64,000 nt of DNA from Endocalyx cinctus. Its lineage: Eukaryota > Ascomycota > Sordariomycetes > Amphisphaeriales > Apiosporaceae. Made by a program: the position numbers and the translations under genes. Below, one piece after another: positions 1-13,898 of this stretch; position 1 is the first letter of the stretch, and the number at the start of each line of letters is the position of its first letter. The notes under the pieces are model-generated. The model was not told the origin of the DNA. It was given only the letters and a program-made list of their open reading frames with translations, and searched no databases. The stretch covers positions 2,457,303 to 2,521,302 of the forward strand of contig BCKC01000004.1 of the NCBI GenBank assembly GCA_001600455.1. Direction: 5' to 3'.

Positions 1-1518
1 CTCGGAATGATTTCATTCCATAGATCTAAAGGTAAAAAAAAATTATCACATTAGGGAAATGATAATTGGCAATACGAAAAATACGTCATTAGCAGATGCT
101 ATTGCTTCTATTTGGAACATTGAATTAGACATCGACATGGGTCACGATAAATTTTCAATAGTAATGCACACCACTGTGGGTAAGATGTCCCTATGAATCT
201 AAATCGTAGAAGAATCAACTCGGCACCAGTGCCAGCACATATATATAGTGCATCTTATAAGAGAGGGCATGATACAAATATTATGAACACCAATCAAAGT
301 GGTGTGTTTTAGTAATAGTCTATAAAGTTTAGCAGTGAAATGGGACAATATAACCCGAAATCAAAGTCCCTCCCATTAAAAATTTCAACCGCTAAGGATG
401 TCTCATACTTTTTTTAGGGTCATTATATCTCGCTCGTATCATCATCTCCGGCATGTGAATTATTTTCCAACCATCCAAGTCACCAAAGGTAAAACAAAAA
501 GGAGAAACAGGAAGAGAAAGAAAAAAAAATAATCATTATATAACATAAGAAGAACAAGATGACGATGAAAAGTATACAGATATATGTGAAACAAAATGGA
601 TAACGCTGGCTCTTTTCCCCGCTCCACTGGCTAACATATTAACAGAGATTTCTTGTACAGGTGATGAAGAAAGAAAGAAAAAACTGGAAAAGGAAAAGAA
701 AATGATATTATGATATCAGATATTCAATATTGGATGGGGAACTATCCAACGAGGGAAGAAAATGTGTAACAAAGAGAGGATAAACTAATATAATGATGAC
801 GTAGAAAAGTGGTCGTTTGTATAATAATTAAAGCCAATTTGAGCGGTAGTACAGTGATCTGTTGATCCCCGCGATGGGACCAGACCGTCGTTTTGAATTC
901 ATCCCGATTTTGTACCGTAACGCCAGGTAATATTTAAATTAAATAAAATAAGATAAAATAAAATATTGATAAATGAAATACTTAGTTAAAAAAAAAGAGG
1001 GAAGAAATGACGGATTTGAATCATCATGGTGCATTAAGAGGGTACCGATTCGTAGCAGTAAGCCAGATGACGTTGGTGGTGATACGATTCATGATAAGCC
1101 AAGTGCTGAAAAACGTCATAGAGCAGATGTATGAAAGCAGTTGAGCCAATTGGAAAATTTGGATAAGGCAAGAAAACCGGAGCCTAATGCGGGTCGATGC
1201 GGAGCCAGCAACCCAACAATCCAACTTTCGCCGAATCAGGTTAAGCTGGGTACTTTTTCAAGGGTCTCCCCCACAGGTCCCTGCATAATCGTTTTTGCTA
1301 TGGTTGGACCCTGATTCGAGGTTGGACCGAAGCTGCGTGCGTGCAAGCTTTTGCCAGCTTTTTACCAGCTCAATACCGGAATTTTTTATGCGAGTATCCT
1401 GTTCCCCGTACCCCGTACCCCGTGTTCCGTCTCTCTCCTCTCTTCTGATGATATGATATGCTGAGATGAACTGTGCCGAATAATCAGTAGTAGTCGTAGT
1501 TGCGTAACTTGCTGGAAC
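1..1518. other. Intergenic, downstream of the Rpn4-like gene
   Basis: No gene can be supported here. The stretch is AT-rich, with A-runs around 520-530 and 945-995. It presumably includes the 3' untranslated region of the Rpn4-like gene just upstream of position 1518 (minus strand). A CCCCGTACCCCGTACCCCGT direct repeat lies near 1403-1421. Short open frames between 1024 and 1604 have no recognisable protein character. Confidence 0.6.
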
Positions 1519-3645
1519 TCATGCGCTGCCACCCCCTCTCCGTTTCTGCTTCCCTGGAAATTCGACATCAGGGTGACATACGCGATAATGTCGAGTAAGA
1601 GCATCCGCCCGGCTGAACGTTTTCTCCTCCGTACACAAATCGCACCTTACTTTCTGCTTGCGCGCATTGTGGATCGTATCTTCGTGTCGAGTGAGATCAT
1701 ACGGCCTGGAAAATACCGTGTTGCAAGGTTTGCCCGTGCTGGGATTAATCCTGTCGCACCTGTGTGGTCCGGCTTGACTGTTAAGAAGATCTCCCGATAT
1801 GCTGGAGTTTGTTGTAACGTTGCTCCTCGCGTGATGTAGGCTATTGGCTTGCCTATGTCCCTCACGCTTGTGCTTCTGGAGGAGTGCCGGAGTCTCGAAT
1901 CGTAGAGTGCACCCGTGATACGTGCAAGTATATGTGCCCCCGTCCGCGTTTGTCCTCTTAGGTTTTTGTATCGACCTGTCGCTTATCTCCGAGTTGCTCG
2001 TCTCTCGAGAAAACGTCGATACGGACGGTGTTGATGTTTGCTGCTGTTGGCCGCGACCGATGAACGGGTATTGCTGGGGTACGTGAAGATTTGTCGGCAT
2101 CGAAAAAGTAAAGCCACTCTGGATTGGTGTCGAGGTCATCGACTGAAACGACGGGCTCGAGTGCTGAGACATGACCTTAGCCGAGTTACTCACGCCGCCC
2201 AACTCGTCGCCGAGGCTGTAGCCATTCGAATCCTGCGGAGGAAATAGAGGAAAGTTCGAGCTATCGTCCTCGTTAAACTCGAGGACGGCATCCTTGGGCG
2301 ATATGGTACTCGGGGTGCCGTTCTGCTGGGTAATATGTCGATCCATTGGCTGCTGTACCGCTTTCGTCTCGCTATCTAGCTTCTGATGCGCCCCGAACTG
2401 CTGGGCAGATGCCAAGGGAACTTGGCTTACCCCGATTTGAGAGAAATCATTCATTGCCGAAGCGTAGGGCGAATCTTGTCGAAAGGGGGATCGACCTCGA
2501 GACGAGTCAGACACGGGCGATTGAACAGCACTCAAGTGTTGGCTGTTGGCGGCTTGTAGTCTTCTTGCGAACAACTCGTTACTTGGCGACATAGCGATGT
2601 GAGTCTGCGGAGGTGGAGATGCCGACGTGATGGTGAAGTTAGGATTGTAGAGTTCATCGTTATAAATATCGGTCATGGTGCGATCTAGTTTGGGGATTTG
2701 TCCGGGGCCATTACTAGCGAATCCTGTATCATCCAGCATGTGTGAGCAAATATCAGATAAGTCATGCGTGAAAATTTTTTGCATCAGGGATACGAATGCC
2801 TCACCATTCTTTGACCTTCTACCGTCGACTTCGGACTCGTTGAAAGATGGCGTAGCAGGTGAGTCACCGCCTGCGATGGAGCTTGCCACCGACGCTGGAT
2901 GAGATCTAGTACAAGACCCGCCACCCATAGACAACTCGAGAGGAGGTGCCAACCCTCGTTCGCTCCGCGGAGGCCTCTCGTTTAACTTGGTCATAGGCAG
3001 ATTCATATTTGTCGTCTCGCTCTGGCCGGCGATGCTGCCGCCTCCAGTGGTACCGCTAGCATTGCCAACTTGATTGAAGCCGCTCATACTCCCGGTGTAA
3101 AAATCATCCGGAATACTTAGAGGTTTCCCTATACCGCCATACGAATAATTTGCGTCGGCTCCAATCCCGTCGTTGAATCCATCGCTGCTTGTATCGTTCA
3201 AGGCAATCTGTGGGTTTGAAGTGCTTTGGCTAAAGGGCGAAGCAGGGCCATTGGATCCCATGGACGATAGCGAAGAGTCTCTCTGATGGATGGCGCGGCG
3301 CGATCCTTTCCGGGCCTGAGAGAGGGACGAGATCCAAGAGTCGGAGGGCATTAATTCGGGGACTTGATTTATACTCTGACTGTTGCTATCACCGTCGAAT
3401 ATGGATTGTTGTTGTTGTTGTTGTTGATGGCGTATCTTAGGATTCCTGTATCGCTGCGATGCCGCGATGGCGGCGGCGGCGGCAGGTATGTTATCGAGGG
3501 TCGATATCGAGTGTGCAGATGGGAAGTTTGTACGCAGGTCTTGCGATGCGGTACTCGAATTCACGTAGTAATGATGAGGTTGATGGTTTCTCGAAGAGTA
3601 GGTATCGTGAGCTAACATGATGTTGGTATTTCGGGTTATGTCCAT
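1519..3645 (-). CDS. rpn4: Rpn4-like C2H2 zinc-finger transcription factor
   Basis: Single-exon gene of 708 residues, ATG at 3645, stop TGA at 1519-1521. The long N-terminal part is low-complexity (Ser/Pro/Asn/Gln), with an Ala run near residues 55-60 and a seven-Gln tract at about 74-80. DNA-binding capacity is at the C terminus: a C2H2 finger at about 572-597 (YTCTYHGCTLRF), then a pair at about 627-659 and 666-693. The middle finger has an unusually wide first Cys spacing (CDRINPSTGKPC), and it and the last finger carry FSRPYDLTRH and FSRADALTRH. That split-finger pair is the hallmark of yeast Rpn4, which activates proteasome genes. A nuclear role in proteasome and stress gene control is inferred from family. 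A second ATG at codon 10 is an alternative start. About 5.6 kb without a gene lies upstream, which may hold extended regulation. Confidence 0.85.
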   Translation of the reverse strand: MDITRNTNIMLAHDTYSSRNHQPHHYYVNSSTASQDLRTNFPSAHSISTLDNIPAAAAAIAASQRYRNPKIRHQQQQQQQSIFDGDSNSQSINQVPELMPSDSWISSLSQARKGSRRAIHQRDSSLSSMGSNGPASPFSQSTSNPQIALNDTSSDGFNDGIGADANYSYGGIGKPLSIPDDFYTGSMSGFNQVGNASGTTGGGSIAGQSETTNMNLPMTKLNERPPRSERGLAPPLELSMGGGSCTRSHPASVASSIAGGDSPATPSFNESEVDGRRSKNGEAFVSLMQKIFTHDLSDICSHMLDDTGFASNGPGQIPKLDRTMTDIYNDELYNPNFTITSASPPPQTHIAMSPSNELFARRLQAANSQHLSAVQSPVSDSSRGRSPFRQDSPYASAMNDFSQIGVSQVPLASAQQFGAHQKLDSETKAVQQPMDRHITQQNGTPSTISPKDAVLEFNEDDSSNFPLFPPQDSNGYSLGDELGGVSNSAKVMSQHSSPSFQSMTSTPIQSGFTFSMPTNLHVPQQYPFIGRGQQQQTSTPSVSTFSRETSNSEISDRSIQKPKRTNADGGTYTCTYHGCTLRFETPALLQKHKREGHRQANSLHHARSNVTTNSSISGDLLNSQAGPHRCDRINPSTGKPCNTVFSRPYDLTRHEDTIHNARKQKVRCDLCTEEKTFSRADALTRHYRVCHPDVEFPGKQKRRGGGSA

Positions 3646-6600
3646 TCGTCGTCGTGTATAACAGGATCAAATTTCGTCAACCGATGAAGTAAGAAAATAT
3701 ATTTGTTATTGGAAGATTGGTGAATATGGTTAATGGTGGGGATCAGAAGGAAGGGTGGCGAGGGATGACTGATATATGTATACGTCTATATACCTTGGTA
3801 CCTATTGCCCAGTATACATCATAGTATACTAAGTATACTTATTTATAGTTAGAGATTCCGCGTTCCGTTAGTTGACCCATATTACTAGGTGGGAAAGTAT
3901 TGAGGAACGTGTTAGGTACAAGAATGCCCGCTGCGATATACGCTGAATTGGCAGGCCACTAGATGTACCGCCTCCGCCGTGAGTCATGTATACAGTACAA
4001 GGCTTTAGTACCCTTTATGGTTAGACGGGAGTTCTCAGCAAGGTCCTTCGGAGCGGCTAGAAGGACATGGAATATAGTTCGAATCACTATGCATACATAG
4101 TATCTTGAACATTTACTACCGGAAAATCTCGAGCTTCAAATTTTCTTTATTACATACATATATTTATAATACATATACTATGTAATAAATAATAAATATT
4201 CATCATCATGTGGTTTTCTACGGCTTTTACCAATCTGGCTTTGTCTCGGTATCTCGTGTTTTATTTTTCCCTTCTAACATAGCCCCTCTCCTTTCCCTCT
4301 TTATTTTGTTTGGTCCCTTGTTTTTTTTTTCTAACCCCCCTCCTCCCTCTATATCTTTCTCTCTTCTTCTTTCATAACTCGGAATTTCAGTTATTTATGT
4401 TTCTGTTAATTGATTACTAAATATGATAATCATATATTATTAATAATTAATACGTTTTTCATTATGTAGGTGGGTGTCATGGAATATTCAGGGTCTTTTA
4501 GGTTGCTTTTGGAAGGACAGCGTGAAGTTACCTACTCTAGAAACAAGTTTATGGATTGCCTGGACTCCGGGGGAAAGAGAAAAAAAAAAGTTTGCTTGCG
4601 CTGGTGACGTAAATTTGCATGAGCATGCGTCTTAAGATTTACCTTGATTACAGCCAAAAGGGTTTTAGCGTAGGTACCGAGTTTTCTTCATACCGGACCT
4701 ATCCACCATCATCGCCCCACTCCGAGTTTACATAGCGTAGTATACTACACACCCCATCTAGCATACCTACCTAGGTACCTAACTAGGTAGTATAGGTTAG
4801 GTAGGTACCTAGCTAGGTAGATATGTAATAGTATTAGGCCGTTACTCCGTCATAGCATGTTGAAGGGTTACGTTAAAATTTAATGAAGACTCCTTAACTC
4901 CATCCTCGGCATGACACATTCGGAGATAATCAGGATTGGGTCTAGAATTCATTATGATTAATCATGGCGGTGATCATCTTTGATCCCAACAGGTCCACTG
5001 GTTCAACTCGGTCTGTATAATCCTAACGTTTGTAACGTTTTCAGTCTTCGTGAGAATTTACCAAGATAGCTTAGATGGATATATATGTGTATATCCATAT
5101 ACCTAACTACCTATTAATTCATGTACTATGTAGTGAGTAGTGTATTGTACCATTTACCTCTATAGGCAAGTGTTCCCGGTTAAATATTATTACGGGCTCC
5201 TTGGATCTTATCAAATATCTTCGATTCAGATCCAGTCTCATGTTGGTGGGCTCATCCAATTGTTCCGTCACTTGTCTTCATCTCACAAATTCATGTTCAT
5301 CTATCATTTTCCATACTTGAAGGTAGCTAGGCTATGGTAAGAGACGTCTAAGATCCCAAGTCTCCTCGGGTACCTACCTACTTACGTACCCCAGGGTACA
5401 AGGCCTGTCAAGAATCGAAACGTGACACATCTCGGTTTATGGTAGTCATTATTATATGCGCGCCCTGCCAGCGCCTGTCTGTCCTTTCCCAATCCAGTTT
5501 GCTAAAAGCCCGAATGTGATAAAGTTCTGACTGGCACCGGGATTGAAGATAATTGATATTTCCGTACAGGCATATATTTATTAATAAATTAAAATTGATT
5601 AGCTACCAATTGATTATGGCATATCATGTAATACAGATACCCGTTGTGTCCGATGCCCCGGTGATACATGTCAGTCTATATGCTGTGTCCGAGCAGGTCA
5701 GGGTGAAACAAAAAAAAAGAAACTGTAAAATAGAGGGGAAAATAAGAGTCGATCGAGGTCAATTGATTTGACCATTCGACCCGCAAACCATATGATGTAT
5801 CGACCAATTCCGTCGCCTATATCGGGCTTAAGCATATCGCGTCGCGGACTCTGCCGAGGATATTTAGTATACAAAATTTTAAAATTAAAATAATTGACCG
5901 TTGCAAATAAGCCCGAATAAATGTTCCTTTTTTTTCATGTAATTATTAACATGTAGTGTTTTCTTTTTCGCTTATTAATCGTGTATGCGTCTGCCCAATT
6001 TACTGTCACGGATCAATCACGGCTGCAGGTAATGCGGGATTAGGCGGTTGTCGCTGGTGAAGGGGTATGAGGACAGAAAGGAACAAGTTTTATTTTTATG
6101 ACCTAAAAACGTGGCCATAGTAGCTAAGCCACGAATCTAACCTCAGATCAAAGACCCAGAATTCAGGCAACCGATCTCGACCCTCGGAGATCCCGCAGGT
6201 TACACACGCTGTGAATTATAACACAAATGCCGAATATGTCTTCTTATACCCTCATAACCAATTCGATGTCTACGAAGACCTCCGACAACTCCGCAAGCAA
6301 ACAGCAGTGTCAAATGTGACGTTTCATCTTTGGTTTCTTCGTTTTTATAGGTACATTCCGAGGTGCGAGAGTCAGCTTCTTGACGTAGATCTTCGGTCAA
6401 ACCGCACCAAGCATGAGCATTATGCAAAAAGAACATTTCAGTTCAGATTCAGTACTATTTACCGATATATTTTGAATTGAATATGGATACAGTAGTGTAC
6501 TCTGTATAGCTGCTACGGAAGTGCCTACTATGTAGATACTTACACTACTCACCGCCCTGGTTTTTCTGCCCGTTCGCTAGATAAATACCGCCACTGTGGC

Positions 6601-9241
6601 GATGTGGCTGTGCTGGCTATAACTTCCGCTTTGGGTACACTTATCTGGTCGTGTATATGTCCATATGTATATCTATTTACAAGGTGCTACAATACGTCGC
6701 TGGCGATTAAAGGTGGTGTTTCGATTTAGTGTGTGTGCTTTAAATTTTGTATCCTCAATACCGTAGCAGAGTATGCAGACTTGCTATTTGGTTTAAATCT
6801 GTCTTTCTATCACGGGTAGTAAAATACTTACCGCTGGTATAAGTTCTCGGCGGTATTAATGACGGCTCGTTCGTAGGCTATGGTCCGCTTATGTGTTCAG
6901 GTAGTGATTAAACATATCCAGTTCCTTTATAATAAATAACGAACGTAGCTTATAGTGCGTAGAGACAACCTACCTCGGCTGCACCTGGGTGGTCCGTAGC
7001 TAGTCTTTGGGCAAATGCACCCGATAATTACGTGCTTGGGCAGAGGTAGGAAATGAACTCGAGACGGCTGTCGTTCTTGCAGGGGCGAGATCTTCCACGG
7101 AGCTTAGGTAGATAGGCCAGCACTGCTTGCATTTACACAACGCTGGGTTTTTACATATCTGTAGATGCATCGCTGATGCTTTCTACCTCAACCTCCTTCG
7201 GTAGGAGTTAATAGCTATACTATGTTGCTGTCTGGGTAGATTGGCCACGATAATTAATACATCTCCACCGCTAAGCAACTGTTGCGAGTCTTTCGGTAAG
7301 CCCTTAACACTAGGACGCCCACGCCCGGTGTTGTAATCATAATAGAGAAGTACGGCGGTATTACCCTGTTATTATGTGTTAGCTGTCAAGGGCACTGCTC
7401 GAGTGTATTTACCTTGACTGCATGCTTGCAACTGCCCCCTAGGTATCTCAAGTGACAAGTTATCTGTACTATGAGATGATCACCCTTGTTGGTTTCTAAT
7501 GGGAGGGTAAAGGTATCTTATTTCATAAAACATGCCCACTCCTTACATTGGTGAAGTAGACGCATGAGACGGCGAAATAACCGGGTTACAACGAAAACTT
7601 CGCGGTTGATAATACACAGCATGGGTAGGTCTTCATCGCATGTAATCTCTTCGCCTTGAGAAAGGTGATACCTTTTCTTCTTCCTTTTTGCTCGGTAGTG
7701 TCTATCCGCAGGTGGTTATATAATAGATATCCCTACTATGATCTCGCTTCAGGGTAGTCTATACCTCTAGCTGGATGACTAAAGGTTAACTGTGCCACGA
7801 TAGTATACCCTGTGCTAATCTCGGTATGATATCTATGTCAGTAGCGTAGTTCATGGGGTGCGTCATCTGGAAAACGTAACCACGGGGAAGGTTTCTTCTC
7901 ACCAATAGTAGTGACTCGCTCGCCCCATCTCTAACTCAGGGGGCTATTGAAAAACACAGCACATAAGTAACACAAATAAAGAATTACTGTCCCAGTCATC
8001 AATATAGTTGCCGTAAGCCTACCCCCCGTCATTAGAATAGAACGGATAAACGTACGTAATATTCTACGGAGGCGCCCCTGTACCTTCGAAACTTTATGCA
8101 TTGTATCGAGACGGGCTCTAGAAATGATACATCCAAGTCGCTTAGCACCCGAAATTTTAATCGCAGTGAGAATTACAGTATAACTTCCTATTGCAGTCTA
8201 TTCTCACCTGTGCAGAGCATGTCGATTCTTATCAGCGATGCAGTATGTAATGAACACACCAATATACGTATCATGATAATGGATATATCTTAATCCATAT
8301 CGGAGAACCAGCCTTGCGCCTGCTTCGACAGACATGGCAAATAACGGCAGCGTCGCTGCTGGTCACTTGTATAGGCTTTATCATGCCAGGGCTCACACCT
8401 GGAATAATTACCGAGCAGGAATCATGAATCATCTTCCAGCAACCACAACCAGTATCAAATACATACCACTAAATATCCCAAGGGCATCGTGCACGCAGGC
8501 AGGGTGATACCCCAGACCGAATAATAGTATCTAATCTTGCCAGACAGCTCAAGACAGCCTCAATTTACCTCACGTGACTAGAGAGGTAAGAAAAGGCCAG
8601 GCCGTTAGACGTTACTGAGACTAAGCGTAGATCCGAGGAGTTCAGATACGGGGAATTATCACTTGATACGGTCACGGGATAACATCCAAATGTACTATCC
8701 ATGGGTATTCCAATATATTGTACTAGTAATTAGCATACCATATAGGTCGTATCACTATGTATAATATCATTACGGCCTTTTAGTAAGGTAAAGCTTATAT
8801 ATTGGATGTGCTGGCTTTCAAGTGTAAAGACTCATACAGCAATTTTTTTTTTTTTTGCTATCTCTAGAGAAACCTTAGAGCGACTTCGACTAGTCACGGG
8901 GAAATAAACACCGACTGAATACATACCCAAGTTACTCAGCAAGCAAGCCACGTCGCGGACGCGAATCGCGAAAACGACATCAAAACACGAAAAGACCCGT
9001 ATCACATCACACAAGCACAACGAAAAAGCAAAGGCGAGACAGTAAATGGTCAAAGAATAGCCACGACGGGACGTGACGAATTGATTATGCACACCTCATC
9101 TCACAAATCCATATAGCTGAAACCCCCAATCCCTTATGGTACAGTGAACACCTTGAAAATCAATAGCCCATTCCCATGATCATTCGCGAGGAAAACAAAA
9201 TTATCATAACAGACATGAACCCCTCCATATATGTATTATAC
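3646..9241. other. Long gene-free interval between rpn4 and histone H4
   Basis: About 5.6 kb in which I see no gene. Open frames are all under 90 codons and none resembles a known family. The rpn4-proximal end has several short palindromes of the AGTATACT/GTATAC type (about 3775-3840). A CCTAGG/GGTACC palindrome cluster is at 4762-4815. A/T runs occur at 5707-5720 and 8841-8856. No tRNA, 5S rRNA or snRNA signature was recognised by eye. Confidence 0.55.
4762..4815. repeat. CCTAGG/GGTACC palindrome cluster
   Basis: About 54 bases consist almost only of overlapping units such as TACCTAGGTA, ACTAGGTAG and GGTAGGTACCTAGC, able to fold on themselves. It is one member of a family seen again near 24.5, 39.7, 56.6-57.6 and 19.6 kb. 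It sits upstream of rpn4 (about 1.1 kb from its ATG). Confidence 0.7.
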
Positions 9242-9840
<599 letters not shown>

Positions 9841-10302
9841 TCAGATCAGCCTGGCAGGCGGGAGAAAAGCGGATCAAGCGTAGGGGAATATGCAAATGAA
9901 TTACTGCAGGTACATACTGGAAGTAACTATTGCGCTTAACAGTCTAAGGGTGGTACATAAACTATACCGCTTTAGGCACTTTTGAGCGTGTTATGCTTAC
10001 TTAAGGAAACGATTTTTATTTATTTATTAAGATCAGACCAATGAAAATTAAGTATGATTAGTATCAGTTTGTCCAAAACAGGAAAAGCTTAAGTCAGCGA
10101 TATTTTCAATCCAATTAGAAATTTAGAAAGGGCTTTAGAATAAACTAAATACCCACTATTTTCAACGCGAATCTGCCTAATAAAAATAAACCATTACCCA
10201 CATAAGTAAATCTCTACACTACGTGTATAATGTGTACGTGTATGTGCTTAGGTACCTACTATACCCTATACCACTACTTTATGTATGTACTGTGTACAGA
10301 AT

Positions 10303-10327
10303 ACTATATATATATATATATATATAT
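10303..10327. repeat. (TA)n dinucleotide microsatellite
   Basis: An uninterrupted TA run of about 24 bases in the H4-H3 intergenic region. Confidence 0.9.
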
Positions 10328-10845
10328 GCGATAAAGGAGTGGGAAAGAATAATAAGTTAAAAAAAAAAAGGAGTAATCAAGTTACAATATTGAATATTCT
10401 TTCTTATTCTTATGATCGTAGCAGAACTTTGTGTATACGTATGTACAAGTAGGTATTACGGAGTAGGTTAATACTATACCTAGGTACATTAAGCACCAAA
10501 CGCGTATCCACTGTAGGAGGTTATTACACGTAGATACGATATACTAAGTACATATGCTATTCACCTATTAATGCAAGTAAAGAATGATTGATCTATACTA
10601 AATTAGTACAAATATACAGTACATACATGCGTACTTACACGTCTAACACGGTCTTTTTCCCTTTTTAGCATAATTAAATTCCAAGCCTAGTACTAGTATA
10701 GTTACACTTTCCATTTTTATTATTTTTATTATCATTATTATTCCATTCCCCACATATTTCTTTTTTATCTGACTGATTCGGATGCTGATTTTTTTTTTCT
10801 TTGATTGCCGAGCAATCAGCCAGCCAGATTTTAGTACACTTTTCA

Positions 10846-10855
10846 AATATTTAAA
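10846..10855 (+). promoter_or_regulatory. TATA-like box of histone H3
   Basis: AATATTTAAA, 163 bp upstream of the H3 ATG. Its position mirrors the TATA-like element of the divergent H4 gene. Confidence 0.45.
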
Positions 10856-11008
10856 CAATTCCCCCACCCACCCCAACTCATCTTTCCTTTTACAACACTC
10901 ACACCCACATCCACTCAAATAATCATCATCACCGTCAACAACAACAACCCTTCCATCAATTAATACATCTTTTCACCAATCCTTTTATCATCAAAAGAAC
11001 ATCAATAA

Positions 11009-11633
<625 letters not shown>

Positions 11634-12386
11634 AGCGCTATTACCCTCTAGTGACCTAAGGTGACCGTTAGGATTGGAGGAACAGGCTGCACTTTTATGA
11701 TACTCACATGGATGGCATGATGATTCGGTTTACAGGGAATGGGTAATCACGGCGTTGAATGCGTTGCTTTATGAATTGTACATCAGAATAGGCAGCCGCG
11801 AGCGATGACGGTGCCGCGATATTAAACAGAGGAATCTGAACATGTTCTAAAAACAGAATGTAACGTGCTACCTTCGTGCTTGTGATGCTGTTTCTTATTT
11901 GCCGGGTATTTATCAATAACAACCACCATGTATACGCGCATACACCGTGATTCCTGGGGGCACTGACGCGACGAACGACCTTGGTGCGAGTTAGTATATG
12001 TGTGATATTTGCTGTTGCAACGTGGTAATCCGTCCATCCGCTGGTAATAATCACCCCTTCTTCAGGATTAGACATCCTCCTAGAAAATAGGTCACGGTAT
12101 TTGGTGTGGCGGACTAGCTCTCATTTGATCCCTGTAATTATATGGATTCTGGCCTGAAATCTTTTGTTATAGCGCACTTTGTTCTTGTTCTCTTTCTGCA
12201 GTCAGGCGATGCATGATGGTACAATATACAATGCTGTTATTAAATTCAACTGTCTATCCCCCGCCCCCTCCCCCAGCTTGAAGTGGTTTGTTTGTTCGAC
12301 TTAGGCTTGTCACGGATAAGGGGAATACTATTTATTATCACGACGCTTGGCAACTTTACTACTTCAAATCACCACTCATAAGATTT
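11634..12386. other. Intergenic between H3 and the GST kappa gene
   Basis: The interval holds the 3' ends of two convergent genes. One minus-strand open frame of 123 codons (11704-12075, ATG start) has no recognisable domain and is not called. Nothing else is supportable. Confidence 0.5.
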
Positions 12387-13424
12387 TCACAATAATGCCT
12401 TCCAGTCTTCGGTCCTAGGTCTCTCGAGTTCGAGAAACTGTAGCACCTGACCGAGGTGATCAACGCCCCAGAAACCTTCTGTTTTCCCGGCACTATTTGT
12501 ACATTCCATCCATGGTAATCCGAAGGCGCCTGCTGCGAAGGCCGCATCCGTGTTCTCTTTAAGGGTTGCTTTCCCCGTCGTGGCAAGATTTTCGAGGACT
12601 ATTTTGACCAAAGTAAGTATGATGCGAGGTGCTAGAGAAGGGCGTAAAAAGGAGGAAGGCCAAGTGGTCCCGGTACCTTTTCCCGCTTCTACCGGGCCGA
12701 GCGCGTCCTTCAAGAGAGGTCCAAACACCTCGACTTCGCCGATGGTCCGATGATTCACCCATAATTCGTAGAACAAGTTATCGAGTACCTTGGTCATCTG
12801 CCCCTGTGATGGAATACAGCAGATGGCCCGCATCGTGTTGACCGTGTTAGGAGGGAAATTAGGCGGCTGCTTTTTTTTCATCGGCACGCTGAATATCTCG
12901 GCCCACCTCAAACGTTCGCCGTCGATCCATTTGTCTTTGTCTGTTTGGTCGAGTGACGTGGCGCTTTTAGCACATCTTATGCTTGGCTAGCTGTTTTCAT
13001 AAAGTGCTGTATATGTAAGTAATTACGGCTTACTTTTAATTTGAATCGGTGCTGTGTTCCCACACTGAGATATAGTTTAATCCACCGGCCCTTTTTTATT
13101 AGCAATTATACTGGAAGATTAGTGACATGCGAAGGAGAGAGAGAGAGATGACCAGAAAAAAAAAAAGACTCGGCTCACAGCCTTCATTAACCCTCCTAAT
13201 AAGATCGGGACGTAAGTAATTTGTGTACTTCGGAAAACGGCATCATTCTATTACGGCGATGGGTATTAGACTGTTGCCATGCTTCACAGTACTTCCAATG
13301 AGTCTCGCTCGAGTCGAGACAAGGGATTCTTGATGATAGTTATACATACGCGAAGGATATGATAGGCCTCATACGCGAACGGGCTCACTACATCCACATA
13401 TAAGGTAATCTTGGAGAGACTCAT
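12387..13424 (-). CDS. Kappa-class glutathione S-transferase (DsbA-like)
   Basis: Assembled from five exons: 13424-13350, 13247-13179, 13064-13034, 12940-12677 and 12598-12387 (introns 102, 114, 93 and 78 bp). All phases agree, giving 216 residues, the usual GSTK length. Exon 1 encodes the start MSLSKITLYVDVVSPFAYEA, with the VSPF thioredoxin-fold active-site segment. Next come LLGGLMKACGNTAP, KNKDKWIDGERLRWAEIF, PPNFPPNT and AFAAGAFGLPW with the cis-Pro, and near the end GFWGVDHLGQV. These are diagnostic of GST kappa / 2-hydroxychromene-2-carboxylate isomerase-like proteins, which use glutathione in detoxification in mitochondria or peroxisomes. No PTS1 tripeptide is visible (the end is KALL). 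Exon 3 is only 31 nt, so automated models may drop the N-terminal third. Substrate unknown. Confidence 0.92.
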
Positions 13425-13898
13425 TGTGTTGACTGACTTGATTTTTTTTTTTTTTTTTTTTTGTGGTTGCGGTCGATAACTTGAGCGGAAGATCTTCTCT
13501 TATAGACTTAATCTTGGCTTTCTCCCCGCTTTCGACTGACTCGGTTAATTATATCTAATGAATGCTACATTGCATATACCTAGGTACATACGTATACAAT
13601 GACAAAGGAGAAATATCCCCTCATAGGCCGGCATCTGCCCCTGAGCCAACACCCTAAATCGCTATTCTCAGACTACCACGAGTACTGTACTTATGTCCTA
13701 AGACTCTAAATTTCAACATTTTATTGTTCATTTATTAACTCAGCTAGAAGATTGCGATACCCCAATACGCCTTAGGAAAAAAAAAAAACGGTAATCACAT
13801 GGCATAGGGTGGAAGGATAAATGAATAAATAGACAAACAAGCCAACCCGGCGAAAACAAAAACTCTTTGCAAATAATATAGCACCGTCTTGTCTTGAC
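13425..13898. other. Intergenic between RPA1 3' end and GST kappa 5' end
   Basis: Promoter side of the GST kappa gene and 3' region of the Pol I gene. It contains a 21-T run (13442-13462) starting 18 bases upstream of the GST kappa ATG on the coding strand side, and one TACCTAGGTA-like palindrome near 13577. No gene seen. Confidence 0.6.

Noticed and set aside
4030..4080. GGTCCTTCGGAGC hairpin and a TTCGAATC box-B-like stretch
   Set aside because: Neither the U6 start nor a tRNA cloverleaf with an A-box can be built around them.
8832..9092. 86-codon minus-strand frame downstream of histone H4
   Set aside because: Ends in a Lys run produced by the poly-T tract at 8841-8856; no domain or splice support.
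11704..12075. 123-codon minus-strand frame with ATG between histone H3 and GST kappa
   Set aside because: No recognisable domain, odd composition, and it lies in the 3' flanks of two convergent genes. Kept as a possibility only.
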